The position numbers and the translations under genes were made by a program. 64,000 nucleotides of DNA from Aliarcobacter cibarius (GTDB taxonomy: Bacteria > Campylobacterota > Campylobacteria > Campylobacterales > Arcobacteraceae), in NCBI RefSeq assembly GCF_013372265.1, contig NZ_CP054051.1:2070596-2134595 (forward strand), in the 5' to 3' direction. Below, piece by piece: positions 26,643 through 36,409 of this stretch; position 1 is the stretch's first letter, and each line of letters begins with the position of its first letter. The notes beneath the pieces are model-generated. The model ran no database searches, had not been told where the DNA came from, and saw only the letters and a program-made list of their open reading frames with translations.

Positions 26643-28112
26643 TTATGCCTTTCCGCTTAACATTCCATACATAGTCATTGGTTTTAATAAATAAACTTTC
26701 AATAACCACCAAATCCATCTTTCTTGTGTTGGATCTAAAGGGAATGAAGGAGTTGGTTTTGCCGTCCAATCAAATTCTGCTAACATAACAGTTCCAATAT
26801 CTGTAATTAGTGGACATACTGTATAACCACCAAATTTTTCAGTTGGCTCTTTTCCTTCCATTACAGATATTAAATTATCAACTAGAATTTTATATTGCTT
26901 TCTTACAGTTCCACCTGTTTTCCCCATAGGAACAGCTGCAATATCACCTAAAGAGAAAATATTTTTATATTTAACATGTTGTAAAGTCTCTTTATTTACA
27001 GGAACCCAACCTTTTGCTGAACCAATCGCTGATTTTCCTATTTCATCTGGTGCTTTTTGAGGTGGGGTTACATGTAAAAAATCAAAAGGTACTTCAACAG
27101 TTAGTTGTTTTTTAATAATTTCATGTTCTCCTAAATCTGCATCAAAAGCACCTTTTTCTTCCCAATGTTTATTAAATGTTGCAATTTTTTTAGAAATGTC
27201 TACGCTAGTTAGATTATGATTTAAATTCCACTTCATATCTCTAGCAATAAATTGTTTTTCAATAGCATCTGCATATTCTTTTACACCAAATAATCTTCCA
27301 CTGTCATCATAATATGTTAATGTTGCATTAGCTCTTACTTTTGCTTCATTTAATCTAGAGTTTAGCAAATACATAACTTTTTTAGGTGCACCACCACATT
27401 TCACAGCTGTATTTGGAGCTGTGAAAATAGCATTTACTTTATCTTTTTTTGCTCTTTCAATAAATTTTTGAGACTGTTCCCACATATGAGCTGAACTATC
27501 AATATTATAAACTGATGTTACTCCACTATCTCCAAAAACTTTTAATATTTTACTAGCATCACCTACACTATAAGCATCACCGATCTCTTCTAAACCTTTA
27601 ATTGCTCCATAATCAAGTGTAATTCCAGCTGCAACTATTAAATAATCGTAATCAACAACTTCTTTATTTGATAATGTAAGTTTATTTTCATCAGGATTAA
27701 ATTCAACAGCTTTTTCTTGAATCCATTTAACACCTTTTGGCATATAATCTTTTGTATCAAACAACAACTCATCTTTTGATTTATAAACTCCACTTGCAAC
27801 TAGTGTTGTTCCTGGTTGATATGAAACTGATTTTGTATTAGGTTCAATAATTGTAATATCAGCATCATCAAGTGCACTCATAAGTCTTGCAGCAGTTGAA
27901 ACTCCAGCTAATCCTCCACCAACAATTACTATTTTACCTTTTGCTTGACTACTAGCTTTTAAAGTTGTAGATGCTTTTGCATCAATACCACCAGCTAAAA
28001 AAGTAGCTCCTCCCAATCCAGCAAGTTTAAATGCTTCTCTTCTTGAAATTCCAGCTTTTTTTATCTCAGCATCAACGATTTCAAGAGCTTTTTTTAACTC
28101 ATCTTTATTCAT
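26643..28112 (-). CDS. Sulfide:quinone oxidoreductase-like flavoprotein with Tat signal
   Basis: A 489-aa FAD enzyme. SRREAFKLAG (RR at 24–25) plus a hydrophobic stretch is a Tat-type export signal. The FAD loop IVGGGLAG is at 63–70. Only two Cys occur, Cys239 in KCGGAPKK and Cys433 in YTVCP; their spacing (194) fits the two redox-active Cys of SQR, and the third Cys of some types is absent. The late SLGDIAAVPMGKTGG segment is typical of this family. Predicted to oxidise sulfide to persulfide or polysulfide, passing electrons to quinone. The downstream rhodanese supports this. Confidence 0.85.
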   Translation of the reverse strand: MNKDELKKALEIVDAEIKKAGISRREAFKLAGLGGATFLAGGIDAKASTTLKASSQAKGKIVIVGGGLAGVSTAARLMSALDDADITIIEPNTKSVSYQPGTTLVASGVYKSKDELLFDTKDYMPKGVKWIQEKAVEFNPDENKLTLSNKEVVDYDYLIVAAGITLDYGAIKGLEEIGDAYSVGDASKILKVFGDSGVTSVYNIDSSAHMWEQSQKFIERAKKDKVNAIFTAPNTAVKCGGAPKKVMYLLNSRLNEAKVRANATLTYYDDSGRLFGVKEYADAIEKQFIARDMKWNLNHNLTSVDISKKIATFNKHWEEKGAFDADLGEHEIIKKQLTVEVPFDFLHVTPPQKAPDEIGKSAIGSAKGWVPVNKETLQHVKYKNIFSLGDIAAVPMGKTGGTVRKQYKILVDNLISVMEGKEPTEKFGGYTVCPLITDIGTVMLAEFDWTAKPTPSFPLDPTQERWIWWLLKVYLLKPMTMYGMLSGKA

Positions 28113-28207
28113 AGAAATCCCCTTTTTATAAATACACTTGATAATAACAAAAAAGTTATAATATACTACTTATTAATATAAGATATTATTTTATAAATAT
28201 TATTAGT

Positions 28208-28789
28208 TTATTTTATATAATTAAGAGCTTTTTGGTACTCGTTTTTATCATTTAAATTTAAAAATTCATCTTCATTTTCAAAATTTATGATTTGAGTTTT
28301 TGAATTTTTGATTAAATAGTTTATTTTATGAATATCTTGATTGATCATATTTTCTATAAAAGGTAATATATTTTTTGTAAAAATTCCACAAAGGTTATGT
28401 GTTTTAAAAGGAGTTTGTGCAATAGTTATATCAAAACTATTTGAATCAATAATCAGTTTTTCTATAGTTTTAAACTCAACAAATGGTGTATCAACTGGTA
28501 TTATAAAAACTTTATCAAATTTTTCTAATATAGTTTGTAAAGCTAGAATCGGTGAAGAAACATCATGATTTTTATCTAATATTAGTTTGGATTTATCTTT
28601 TAGGAAATCAAATTTATCACTTTTTGAAGATATATAAATATGATTAAAATATTGCTCCAATTTTTTATATTGAAACTCTATTAAAGTTTTTGAAGAAAAA
28701 AATGGGAGAAGAGATTTATCTTCTCCCATTCTTGAGCTCTTACCTCCACTTAAAATTACACAAGGTATTTTAAATGGTGTTTTAGTCAT
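28208..28789 (-). CDS. mobA: Molybdenum cofactor guanylyltransferase MobA
   Basis: A 193-aa nucleotidyltransferase with the GTP loop VILSGGKSSRMGEDKSLLPF and the metal-binding FIIPVDTPFV. It attaches GMP to molybdopterin for bis-MGD enzymes. The start codon shares one base with the leuC stop (TAATG). Confidence 0.92.
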   Translation of the reverse strand: MTKTPFKIPCVILSGGKSSRMGEDKSLLPFFSSKTLIEFQYKKLEQYFNHIYISSKSDKFDFLKDKSKLILDKNHDVSSPILALQTILEKFDKVFIIPVDTPFVEFKTIEKLIIDSNSFDITIAQTPFKTHNLCGIFTKNILPFIENMINQDIHKINYLIKNSKTQIINFENEDEFLNLNDKNEYQKALNYIK

Positions 28790-30069
28790 TATAAACTTCT
28801 AGGATCTGTAATATATCCAGATATTGCAGAAGCTGCAGCAACAGCACTATTTGCTAGATATATTTTTGAGCTTCTAGAACCCATTCTTCCAACAAAGTTT
28901 CTATTAGTTGTAGAGATACAAACTTCTCCATCTCCTAAGATCCCCATATATCCACCTAAACATGCTCCACATGTTGGATTTGACACTACTGCTCCTGCAT
29001 CAACTAAAGTATCAATATACCCCAATTTTGTTGCATCTCTTAGAATTTTTTGAGTTCCTGGAGTTAAAATAAGTCTTACATGTCTTGCTACTTTTTTACC
29101 TTTTAAAATCTCAGCAGCAACTTTAAAGTCACTTAATCTTCCATTTGTACAGCTTCCAATAAATACTTGATCAACTCTTATATTATCACTTACAGCTTGA
29201 GAAACTGAATGACCATTTGATGGTAAGAATGGATATGCAATTACAGGCTCTAGTTTTTCAACATCAATCTCTATTACTTGACAATATGTAGCATCCTCAT
29301 CTGAATAATGAATTTTTGGCTCGGCTCTTAATCCATTATTGTTTTTAGCAACTGTATCTAAAAACTCTTTTGTAATTTCATCATAAGCTACTATTCCATT
29401 TTTTGCTCCTGCTTCAATAGCCATATTACATAAAGAGAATCTATCATCCATTGATAAATACTTAATTGTATCACCTGTGAATTCTAAAGCTTTGTATAAT
29501 GCTCCATCAACTCCAAGTATTCTGATAATTTCTAAAATCAAATCTTTTCCAGTTACAAATGGAGCTGGTTTACCTTTAAATACAACTTTAATTGACTCAG
29601 GAACTTTGAACCAATTACCACCAGTAATCATTCCAAAAGAAATATCTGTACTTCCCATTCCTGTACTAAATGCTCCTAAAGCACCATGTGTACATGTATG
29701 AGAATCTGCTCCAATAATAACATCACCTGGAACTACTAATCCTTTTTCTGGTAAAAGTGCGTGTTCTATACCCATATCTTTTTCATCAAAAAAGTTTTTA
29801 AGATTATGTTTCATAGCGAAATCTCTTGAAATTTTCGCTTGGTTTGCACTTGCAATATCTTTTGCAGGAATAAAATGGTCTAGTACTATTGCAAAACCAT
29901 CTGGATTAGCAAGTTTTTCAAAACCACCATCTTCAAAAGCTTTTATCGAAATTGGTGTTGTAATATCGTTACCAATTACCATATCAATTGGACTTCTTAC
30001 AATTTCTCCAGCATATACTTTTTTTCCTACATGCTCACTAAATATCTTTTCTGTAATTGTTTGACCCAT
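28789..30069 (-). CDS. leuC: 3-isopropylmalate dehydratase large subunit
   Basis: A 426-aa aconitase-superfamily protein of the shorter LeuC/HACN type. Iron-sulfur ligands are visible in DSHTCTHG, IGSCTNGR and PTCGACLGG. It isomerises isopropylmalate in leucine synthesis with the small subunit LeuD, which is not in this window. It starts about 66 bp from lspA's end and is coupled to mobA, an unusual partner. Confidence 0.93.
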   Translation of the reverse strand: MGQTITEKIFSEHVGKKVYAGEIVRSPIDMVIGNDITTPISIKAFEDGGFEKLANPDGFAIVLDHFIPAKDIASANQAKISRDFAMKHNLKNFFDEKDMGIEHALLPEKGLVVPGDVIIGADSHTCTHGALGAFSTGMGSTDISFGMITGGNWFKVPESIKVVFKGKPAPFVTGKDLILEIIRILGVDGALYKALEFTGDTIKYLSMDDRFSLCNMAIEAGAKNGIVAYDEITKEFLDTVAKNNNGLRAEPKIHYSDEDATYCQVIEIDVEKLEPVIAYPFLPSNGHSVSQAVSDNIRVDQVFIGSCTNGRLSDFKVAAEILKGKKVARHVRLILTPGTQKILRDATKLGYIDTLVDAGAVVSNPTCGACLGGYMGILGDGEVCISTTNRNFVGRMGSRSSKIYLANSAVAAASAISGYITDPRSL

Positions 30070-30135
30070 TTTTCATCCTAACTAATTTTTAATTTTTTAA
30101 AATTTTGATTTGATTATAGCCAAAACTATTTTAAG

Positions 30136-30606
30136 CTACAAATCAGTTTTTTCTCTCTTTTCTCTTCGTGAATCTATTATTTGTATAATTATAATTATAG
30201 CAACAGCACAATTTATAATTACATCTGCAAAATTAAAAATTGCAAATTCAAATATATAATGCCAATAGAAATAATCAACTACTGCACCATAAGTAAATCT
30301 ATCTAAAATATTTGATAAACCTCCAGCATATAAAAATGCTATTGGTATATAATATTTGTAGAAAAGCTCTTTATTTTTAAAAAGATATATAGTTCCAACT
30401 ATCACAATAACAAGTTGTATATACTTTAAATTTTCAGCCAAAAATGAAAACATAGAAAAAGCTACTCCATAGTTATAAGCAAGTTTTAGTGACATTATTG
30501 GACCATCTAAATCCCATCCTAAATTTGCAAAACCGTATTTAACAACTTGATCTACAACAAATATTATGAAAAAAATAATTATTGATATTTTTAACTTTTT
30601 ATTCAT
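30136..30606 (-). CDS. lspA: Lipoprotein signal peptidase
   Basis: A 156-aa aspartyl membrane protease with four hydrophobic helices. Conserved segments are FVVDQVVK, YNYGVAFS, GGLSNILDRFTYGAVVDYF (catalytic Asp pair) and FAIFNFADVIINCAV. It cleaves prolipoproteins after lipid attachment. It starts 3 bp after glmM ends, hence co-transcribed. Confidence 0.97.
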   Translation of the reverse strand: MNKKLKISIIIFFIIFVVDQVVKYGFANLGWDLDGPIMSLKLAYNYGVAFSMFSFLAENLKYIQLVIVIVGTIYLFKNKELFYKYYIPIAFLYAGGLSNILDRFTYGAVVDYFYWHYIFEFAIFNFADVIINCAVAIIIIIQIIDSRREKREKTDL

Positions 30607-30609
30607 TTC

Positions 30610-31944
30610 TTACAAAGCTTTTTTAAAAAAATCAATAAGAGTTGACATTGCATTTTCAACATCTTTTCTATTTTTACCTTCAAGTAAAAGTCTAATTTTA
30701 TTTTCAGTACCAGAATATCTAATTAAATCTCTAATACCTTTTTCTCTAATTGGTTTTAAAATTTCATCTAAACCTTTTATATCTTTTAATGGTATTTTTT
30801 CATTTACTTTCATATTATGTAAAATTTGAGGGTATAAACTAAACGGATTTAAAGCTTCACTAGCTCTTTTTTTACTTTTTAGAAGCATTGCCAGTACTTG
30901 TAGCGCAGAAGCTAAACCATCTCCAGTTTTAGCGGCATCAGAGAAAATTATATGTCCACTTTGCTCTCCACCAAAATTTAAATTATTATCCTTCATAACT
31001 TCAAGAACATATTTATCTCCAACATCACTTCTTAAAAGTTTTATTTGATTTTTTTCCAAATAATCTTCTAAAGCTTTATTAGACATAACTGTTGCAACGC
31101 AAGCATCACCTTTTAAAAGTTTCTCATTTTTCAAATATACACTTAGAGCACCTATTAACTTATCACCGTCAACTATTTCACCTTTTTCATCAACAACAAC
31201 CAATCTATCTGCATCTCCATCGAGTGCAAGACCTATATCTGCTCTATATTCTTTTACTAATTTAGCAACATTCTCAGGATGCATTGCTCCACAGTTGTCA
31301 TTTATATTAAAACCATTTGGTTTATTGTTTATTGTAATAACATCTGCACCTAGCTCTTCTAAAATTGTTGGAGCAACTTTATATGCAGCACCATTCGCAC
31401 AATCAAGAATAATTCTTAATCCTTTTAGCGTTAAATCTTTTGGGAAAGATGATTTAATTACAACAATATATCTTCCAATAACATCATCTATTCTTTTTGA
31501 AGCACCAATTTGTGTTCCTGTAGCCTGAGAAGATGTCAATAAATCTATATCTTTAAATATATTCTCAATAGCTTTTTCATCTTGAACACTTAATTTATTT
31601 CCATGATTATCGAAGAATTTTATACCATTATCTTCAAATGGATTATGCGAAGCACTAATCATAATACCAGCATCACATCTCATACTTTCAGTTAAATATG
31701 CAATTGCTGGAGTTGGCATTGGTCCTATTTGAATAACATCATAACCAACCGATGTAAGACCACTAACAAGTGCATTTTCAATCATGTATCCACTTCTTCT
31801 TGTATCTTTACCAACTAATATTTTATTTGTTGTTGAATGTTTTCTAAAATGTATCCCTGCTGCTTGTGCAAGTTTTACAACAGTAATTACATCTAAAAAT
31901 TCACCAGCCTTACCCCTAACACCGTCTGTTCCAAATAGTTTCAT
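30610..31944 (-). CDS. glmM: Phosphoglucosamine mutase
   Basis: A 444-aa alpha-D-phosphohexomutase with the active serine loop [16 protein letters not shown], metal site DGDADRLV, sugar loop GGEQSGH and C-terminal [15 protein letters not shown]. It converts glucosamine 6-phosphate to glucosamine 1-phosphate for peptidoglycan and LPS. Divergent from rpsT. Confidence 0.97.
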   Translation of the reverse strand: MKLFGTDGVRGKAGEFLDVITVVKLAQAAGIHFRKHSTTNKILVGKDTRRSGYMIENALVSGLTSVGYDVIQIGPMPTPAIAYLTESMRCDAGIMISASHNPFEDNGIKFFDNHGNKLSVQDEKAIENIFKDIDLLTSSQATGTQIGASKRIDDVIGRYIVVIKSSFPKDLTLKGLRIILDCANGAAYKVAPTILEELGADVITINNKPNGFNINDNCGAMHPENVAKLVKEYRADIGLALDGDADRLVVVDEKGEIVDGDKLIGALSVYLKNEKLLKGDACVATVMSNKALEDYLEKNQIKLLRSDVGDKYVLEVMKDNNLNFGGEQSGHIIFSDAAKTGDGLASALQVLAMLLKSKKRASEALNPFSLYPQILHNMKVNEKIPLKDIKGLDEILKPIREKGIRDLIRYSGTENKIRLLLEGKNRKDVENAMSTLIDFFKKAL

Positions 31945-31982
31945 TAAATCTTCCTAAAATTAAACTCTATTTAAGTTATTTT

Positions 31983-31998
31983 GGATAGTATTCTATCC
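31983..31998 (+). promoter_or_regulatory. Small hairpin in the rpsT leader
   Basis: GGATAG-TATT-CTATCC forms a 6-bp stem about 30 bp before the rpsT start. It may be an RNA leader element or simply part of the promoter region; S20 is autoregulated in some bacteria. Confidence 0.3.
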
Positions 31999-32026
31999 TT
32001 TAAAATTTTACAAAGAGGTTAAAAAA

Positions 32027-32287
32027 ATGGCAAATCATAAATCTTCTGAGAAGAGAGCTAGACAAACATTAGTAAAGACTGAAAGAAACAGATTTTACAA
32101 AACAAGAATTAAAAATATCACTAAAGATGTTTTAAGTGCAGTTGAAAGTGCAGATAAAGAGAAAGCAACTGTTGCTATGAAAGTTGCAAACAAATACTTC
32201 CACCACTGTGTTTCTAAAGGTATTTTAACTAAGGGAACTGCTGCTAGAAAAGTAAGTAGATTACAAGTTAAAGTTAACGCTATATAA
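32027..32287 (+). CDS. rpsT: 30S ribosomal protein S20
   Basis: An 86-aa S20 of usual size, starting [16 protein letters not shown], with helices rich in Lys/Ala and the C-terminal [25 protein letters not shown] box precedes the start. prfA follows after 14 bp. Confidence 0.98.
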   Translation: MANHKSSEKRARQTLVKTERNRFYKTRIKNITKDVLSAVESADKEKATVAMKVANKYFHHCVSKGILTKGTAARKVSRLQVKVNAI

Positions 32288-32301
32288 TTATTAAACATTA
32301 G

Positions 32302-33369
32302 ATGTTAAAAGATAAACTTCAACCATTCATTGCTAGATTTGAGGAAATCACAAATCTTTTAATGTCTCCTGATATTACTAGTGATATCAAAAGAATGACT
32401 TCTTTATCAAAAGAGCAGTCAAGCATTGAACCAATAGTTAACAAAGCAAAAGAGTATATAAAAGTTCTTGAAGATATTGAAGAGAACAAACTTATGCTTG
32501 ATGATAGTGAACTTGGTGAATTAGCTAAGGAAGAGTTAAAAGAACTGGAAATTAAAAAACCAATTTTAGAAGATGAGATTAAATTTCTTATGATTCCAAA
32601 AGATCCAAATGATGATAGAAATATCTATTTGGAACTAAGAGCTGGAACAGGTGGGGATGAGGCTGCACTTTTTGTTGGTGATTTATTCCGAGGATATCTC
32701 AGATACGCTGAAAACAATGATTGGAAAGTTGAGATAATGAGTTCAAGTGATAGTGAAGCAGGTGGTTACAAAGAAATAGTAATTCTGGTAAAAGGTGACC
32801 ATGTGTATTCTAAGCTAAAATTTGAAGGTGGTACTCACAGAGTTCAAAGAGTTCCAGCAACAGAATCTCAAGGAAGAGTTCATACATCAGCAATTACAGT
32901 TGCAGTTATGCCTGAGGTTGATGATGTTGAAATTGAAATAGATCCAGGTGATCTAAAAATTGATGTTATGAGAGCTAGTGGAAATGGTGGTCAATCTGTA
33001 AATACTACAGACTCGGCTGTAAGAATCACTCATATTCCTTCTGGTATCGTTGTAACAAATCAAGACCAAAAGTCTCAACACAAAAATAAAGATAGAGCTA
33101 TGAAAGTTTTAAAAGCTAAGCTTTATGAGATTGAGATGGAAAAAAAGATGGAAGCCGAAGGTGCTAATAGAAAAGAGCAAGTAGGAACTGGTGATAGAAG
33201 TGGAAGAATTAGAACTTATAACTTCCCACAAAATAGAATCAGTGACCACAGAATAAACTTAACTTTATATAGACTGGAAAACATCTTAAATGATGGTCTA
33301 TTTGATGAAGTAATTGATCCTCTTATTGCTGATCATCAATCTAGACTAATCGAGGCAAATGGATTATAA
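32302..33369 (+). CDS. prfA: Peptide chain release factor 1
   Basis: A 355-aa RF1. It has the stop-codon-reading PAT motif in [14 protein letters not shown], which distinguishes RF1 from RF2, and the catalytic GGQ loop in [12 protein letters not shown]. No prmC gene follows, unlike many bacteria. Confidence 0.98.
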   Translation: MLKDKLQPFIARFEEITNLLMSPDITSDIKRMTSLSKEQSSIEPIVNKAKEYIKVLEDIEENKLMLDDSELGELAKEELKELEIKKPILEDEIKFLMIPKDPNDDRNIYLELRAGTGGDEAALFVGDLFRGYLRYAENNDWKVEIMSSSDSEAGGYKEIVILVKGDHVYSKLKFEGGTHRVQRVPATESQGRVHTSAITVAVMPEVDDVEIEIDPGDLKIDVMRASGNGGQSVNTTDSAVRITHIPSGIVVTNQDQKSQHKNKDRAMKVLKAKLYEIEMEKKMEAEGANRKEQVGTGDRSGRIRTYNFPQNRISDHRINLTLYRLENILNDGLFDEVIDPLIADHQSRLIEANGL

Positions 33370-33427
33370 CTCCATTTGTTTTTTACTTCAATTCTATAAA
33401 ATATAAATCCTAAACAAAATTTATCTA

Positions 33428-33456
33428 GTAATCAAAATGTAACCAACTGATATTAA
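33428..33456 (+). promoter_or_regulatory. Candidate Pho box and -10 upstream of pstS
   Basis: GTAATC at 33428 and GTAACC at 33439 are direct repeats spaced by 11 bp, followed after 6 bp by TATTAA. The same arrangement occurs before pstC. The 11-bp period is what PhoB/OmpR-type regulators bind; the site assignment is inference. Confidence 0.5.
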
Positions 33457-33490
33457 ACTTTCGTCATAAATAAATTTATACGGAGATAAT

Positions 33491-34546
33491 ATGAGTTTCA
33501 AAAAAACATCTATGGCTTTAATAGCAAGTGCTTTATTAGTAACAACATTAAGTGCAAGAGATCAAATTAAAATAGTTGGTTCATCAACAGTTTATCCTTT
33601 TTCATCATCAGTTGCTGAAGAGTTCGGAGCAACTTCAAAATTCCCAACTCCAGTAGTTGAATCAACTGGAACAGGTGGAGGAATTAAGTTATTCTGTGCT
33701 GGTGCAGATATTAATACACCTGATATTGCAAATGCTTCTAGAAAAATGAAAGCAAATGAATTAAAAATGTGTGAAGAAAATGGTGTAAATGATATTACTG
33801 AAGCATTAATTGGTTTTGATGGTATTGCAATTGCTCAATCATCTCAAGTAAAAAGTTTCAATGTATCAAAAACACAATTAGCATTAGCAGTTGCAAAAGA
33901 AGTACCAAGTGCTGATGGTAAATCTTTAGTTTCAAATCCATATAAAAAATGGTCTGATATAGATGCTTCTTTACCAAATAGAGAAATCACTGTTTATGGA
34001 CCTCCAAAATCTTCAGGAACAAGAGACTCATTTGAAGAACTAGTTTTACAATCAACTTTCGAAAAAATGCCTGTTTATACAGATTTATTCAAAAAAGATG
34101 AAACAGCTAATAAAAAATATAAAGCTTATTCTGAAATCAGAACAGATGGTGCTTATGTAGAATCTGGTGAAAATGATAATTTAATTGTTCAAAAATTAAC
34201 AAAAAATGAAGCAGCGATTGGAATTTTCGGTTACTCTTTCTTAGCTGAAAACAAAGATAAAGTTATTGGTTTAAGTATTGATAATGTTTTACCAACTGTT
34301 GAAACTATTGCAAGTGCAAAATATCCAGTTGCTAGATCTATGTATTTTTATATTAAAAATCAACACTCTAAAGATGTTCCATCTTTAAAAGAGTTTACAA
34401 ACCTTTTCATGTCTGAAAAAATGATAGGGAATGATGGAATATTAAGTGAATTAGGTTTAATTCCATTAACTGATGATGTGAGAACACAAGCTAGAAATAA
34501 AGTTTTAAATAGCCAAAAATTAACTGCTGAAGATTTAAAACACTAA
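33491..34546 (+). CDS. pstS: Phosphate-binding protein PstS
   Basis: A 351-aa periplasmic binding protein: signal peptide (about 1–22), then IVGSSTVYPFSSSVAEEF, ESTGTGGGIKLFCAG, NASRKMK and PPKSSGTRDSFEEL, which hold the phosphate ligands. First gene of the pst locus, preceded by a candidate Pho box and GGAG ribosome site, and followed by a stem-loop that may make PstS more abundant than the downstream proteins. Confidence 0.96.
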   Translation: MSFKKTSMALIASALLVTTLSARDQIKIVGSSTVYPFSSSVAEEFGATSKFPTPVVESTGTGGGIKLFCAGADINTPDIANASRKMKANELKMCEENGVNDITEALIGFDGIAIAQSSQVKSFNVSKTQLALAVAKEVPSADGKSLVSNPYKKWSDIDASLPNREITVYGPPKSSGTRDSFEELVLQSTFEKMPVYTDLFKKDETANKKYKAYSEIRTDGAYVESGENDNLIVQKLTKNEAAIGIFGYSFLAENKDKVIGLSIDNVLPTVETIASAKYPVARSMYFYIKNQHSKDVPSLKEFTNLFMSEKMIGNDGILSELGLIPLTDDVRTQARNKVLNSQKLTAEDLKH

Positions 34547-34555
34547 TAAACTTAT

Positions 34556-34581
34556 AAAAAGAAGATACCTCTTCTTTTTAT
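34556..34581 (+). terminator. Stem-loop after pstS
   Basis: AAAAAGAAGA/TCTTCTTTTT with a short loop, followed by ATAATC. It probably terminates or attenuates transcripts leaving pstS, raising PstS relative to the rest. Confidence 0.7.
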
Positions 34582-34612
34582 AATCTTTTTAAAATATCTA
34601 TTTAGGAAATTT

Positions 34613-36343
34613 ATGACAAATTGGTCAAAAATAATTGATAAGCTTGATTATGCTTTTCAACCTATAATCTATTCTCATACTGGCAAAATATATGCTGTTG
34701 AAGCTCTTTTACGAAATGTTCAAGATATACCAGGACTTACAAATATTGATGATCTTTTTGATTTAGCATTCAATGATGACTACTTATATGAATTAGATTT
34801 ACAACTAAGAGAAAAAGCTATAAGTAAATTCTCAAAAATAAAAATTAATAATTTAAAACTATTTTACAATCTAGATAATAGAATAATTTACAACAAGAAC
34901 TACTCACAGGGAAATACTGCAAAAATATTAAATAAATATAATCTAAATAAAGATTCTATATATTTTGAACTAAGTGAAAAGGGAACAGCAATTGAACAAA
35001 ATGCTCTTTCATCTATGCTACAAAGATATAAAGAGAGTGGTTACAAAATTGCAATAGATGATTTTGGAATTGGTGTTTCTGGATTAAAGCTTTTATACTT
35101 TAGTGAAGCAAATATTATAAAACTTGATAGATTTTTTATTTCAAATATAGATCAAGATTCTAAGAAAAAACTTTTCTGCTCATCAATAGTTGAAATGGCT
35201 CATATCATGGGAATGCAAGTAATTGCAGAAGGTGTAGAAACAGTAAAAGAGTTTTATACTTGTAAAGATATAGGGGCTGATTTTATACAAGGATATCTAG
35301 TCCAAAAACCAACAAAAAGTATAGAAGATATCACAAATATATATCAAGATATTTCTAATTTAATTTTAAATGATAAAAGATCTAATCAGACTAATTTTAT
35401 TGATGATAAATACATAGAAGAGATATATCCTTTGGATGTAAATACATCTTTATACGATTTATTTTTACACTTTAAAAAAAATACAGAGCATAACTTTGTA
35501 CCAATTATTGATGAATTTGGTTATTTCTTAGGAATTATTTATGAAAGTGATATAAAGAAAATTTCTTATTCACAATATGGTCTTTCTTTAGCACAAAATA
35601 AAACATTTTCATCAACATTACTAAAATATATCAAACCTGCTTTAAGTGTAGAAATATCTTGGGGTATAGATGAAATTCTTGAAATGTACAATCTTAAATT
35701 CAATGATTCACTAGGAATATTTATAACACAATCAGAAAAATATAAAGGTTTTATAAATCTAAATTCTCTTTTAACACTTTCTTATAAAAGAAATATAGAA
35801 ATAGCTACGAATCAAAATCCATTGACAAAACTTCCTGGAAATAATCAAATAGAAAAGTTTATAAACAATTCATTTGAAAATGCTCATATAAATACAACTC
35901 ACATAATATATTTTGATTTTAATGATTTTAAACCATTTAATGACAATTATGGATTTAGACAAGGGGATAGAGCAATATTAATTTTTTCAGAATTATTACA
36001 AAAAAGATATCCAAAAAATTCATTTATAGCTCATATTGGTGGTGATGATTTCTTTGTAGGATTAAAAGATTATAAATATGATGATATATTTGAATTAACT
36101 TACAACATACAAGAAGAATTTAAAAGTAGTGTGGTGAACCTCTATTCAAATGATGATAAAAACAGAGGTTTCATAATATCAAAAGATAGATTTAATACAA
36201 CTAGAGAATTTAATTTATTGAGTGTATCTTCTGCAATAATAGAAATTAATCCATCATCAAATATATCAGATTTTGACAATACACTAAATCTTATCAAAAG
36301 AGATTCAAAGAACTCAAAAGAGCCTATATTTAGAATAGTATAA
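34613..36343 (+). CDS. EAL–CBS–GGDEF cyclic-di-GMP protein in the pst locus
   Basis: A 576-aa cytoplasmic protein. The EAL domain (1–240) keeps all the usual metal and catalytic residues: EALLR (from Glu30), FYNLDN, ELSE, IDDFGIG, KLDRFF, AEGVET and FIQGY. A CBS pair follows (about 255–385), then a GGDEF domain (400–560) whose loop is GGDDF (476–480), changing the catalytic Glu to Asp. It is probably a c-di-GMP phosphodiesterase with a regulatory or weak cyclase domain. It lies between pstS and pstC in the same direction, suggesting phosphate-linked c-di-GMP control. Confidence 0.92.
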   Translation: MTNWSKIIDKLDYAFQPIIYSHTGKIYAVEALLRNVQDIPGLTNIDDLFDLAFNDDYLYELDLQLREKAISKFSKIKINNLKLFYNLDNRIIYNKNYSQGNTAKILNKYNLNKDSIYFELSEKGTAIEQNALSSMLQRYKESGYKIAIDDFGIGVSGLKLLYFSEANIIKLDRFFISNIDQDSKKKLFCSSIVEMAHIMGMQVIAEGVETVKEFYTCKDIGADFIQGYLVQKPTKSIEDITNIYQDISNLILNDKRSNQTNFIDDKYIEEIYPLDVNTSLYDLFLHFKKNTEHNFVPIIDEFGYFLGIIYESDIKKISYSQYGLSLAQNKTFSSTLLKYIKPALSVEISWGIDEILEMYNLKFNDSLGIFITQSEKYKGFINLNSLLTLSYKRNIEIATNQNPLTKLPGNNQIEKFINNSFENAHINTTHIIYFDFNDFKPFNDNYGFRQGDRAILIFSELLQKRYPKNSFIAHIGGDDFFVGLKDYKYDDIFELTYNIQEEFKSSVVNLYSNDDKNRGFIISKDRFNTTREFNLLSVSSAIIEINPSSNISDFDNTLNLIKRDSKNSKEPIFRIV

Positions 36344-36349
36344 TACTAT

Positions 36350-36379
36350 GTAATCATATTGTAATCGAATAAATATAAA
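36350..36379 (+). promoter_or_regulatory. Candidate Pho box and -10 upstream of pstC
   Basis: GTAATC repeats at 36350 and 36361 (11-bp period) followed after 7 bp by TATAAA. It matches the pattern upstream of pstS and suggests an independent PhoB-controlled promoter for pstCAB-phoU. Confidence 0.55.
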
Positions 36380-36409
36380 ATTTGCAAAAATTTAATACAA
36401 AGGAAAGTA

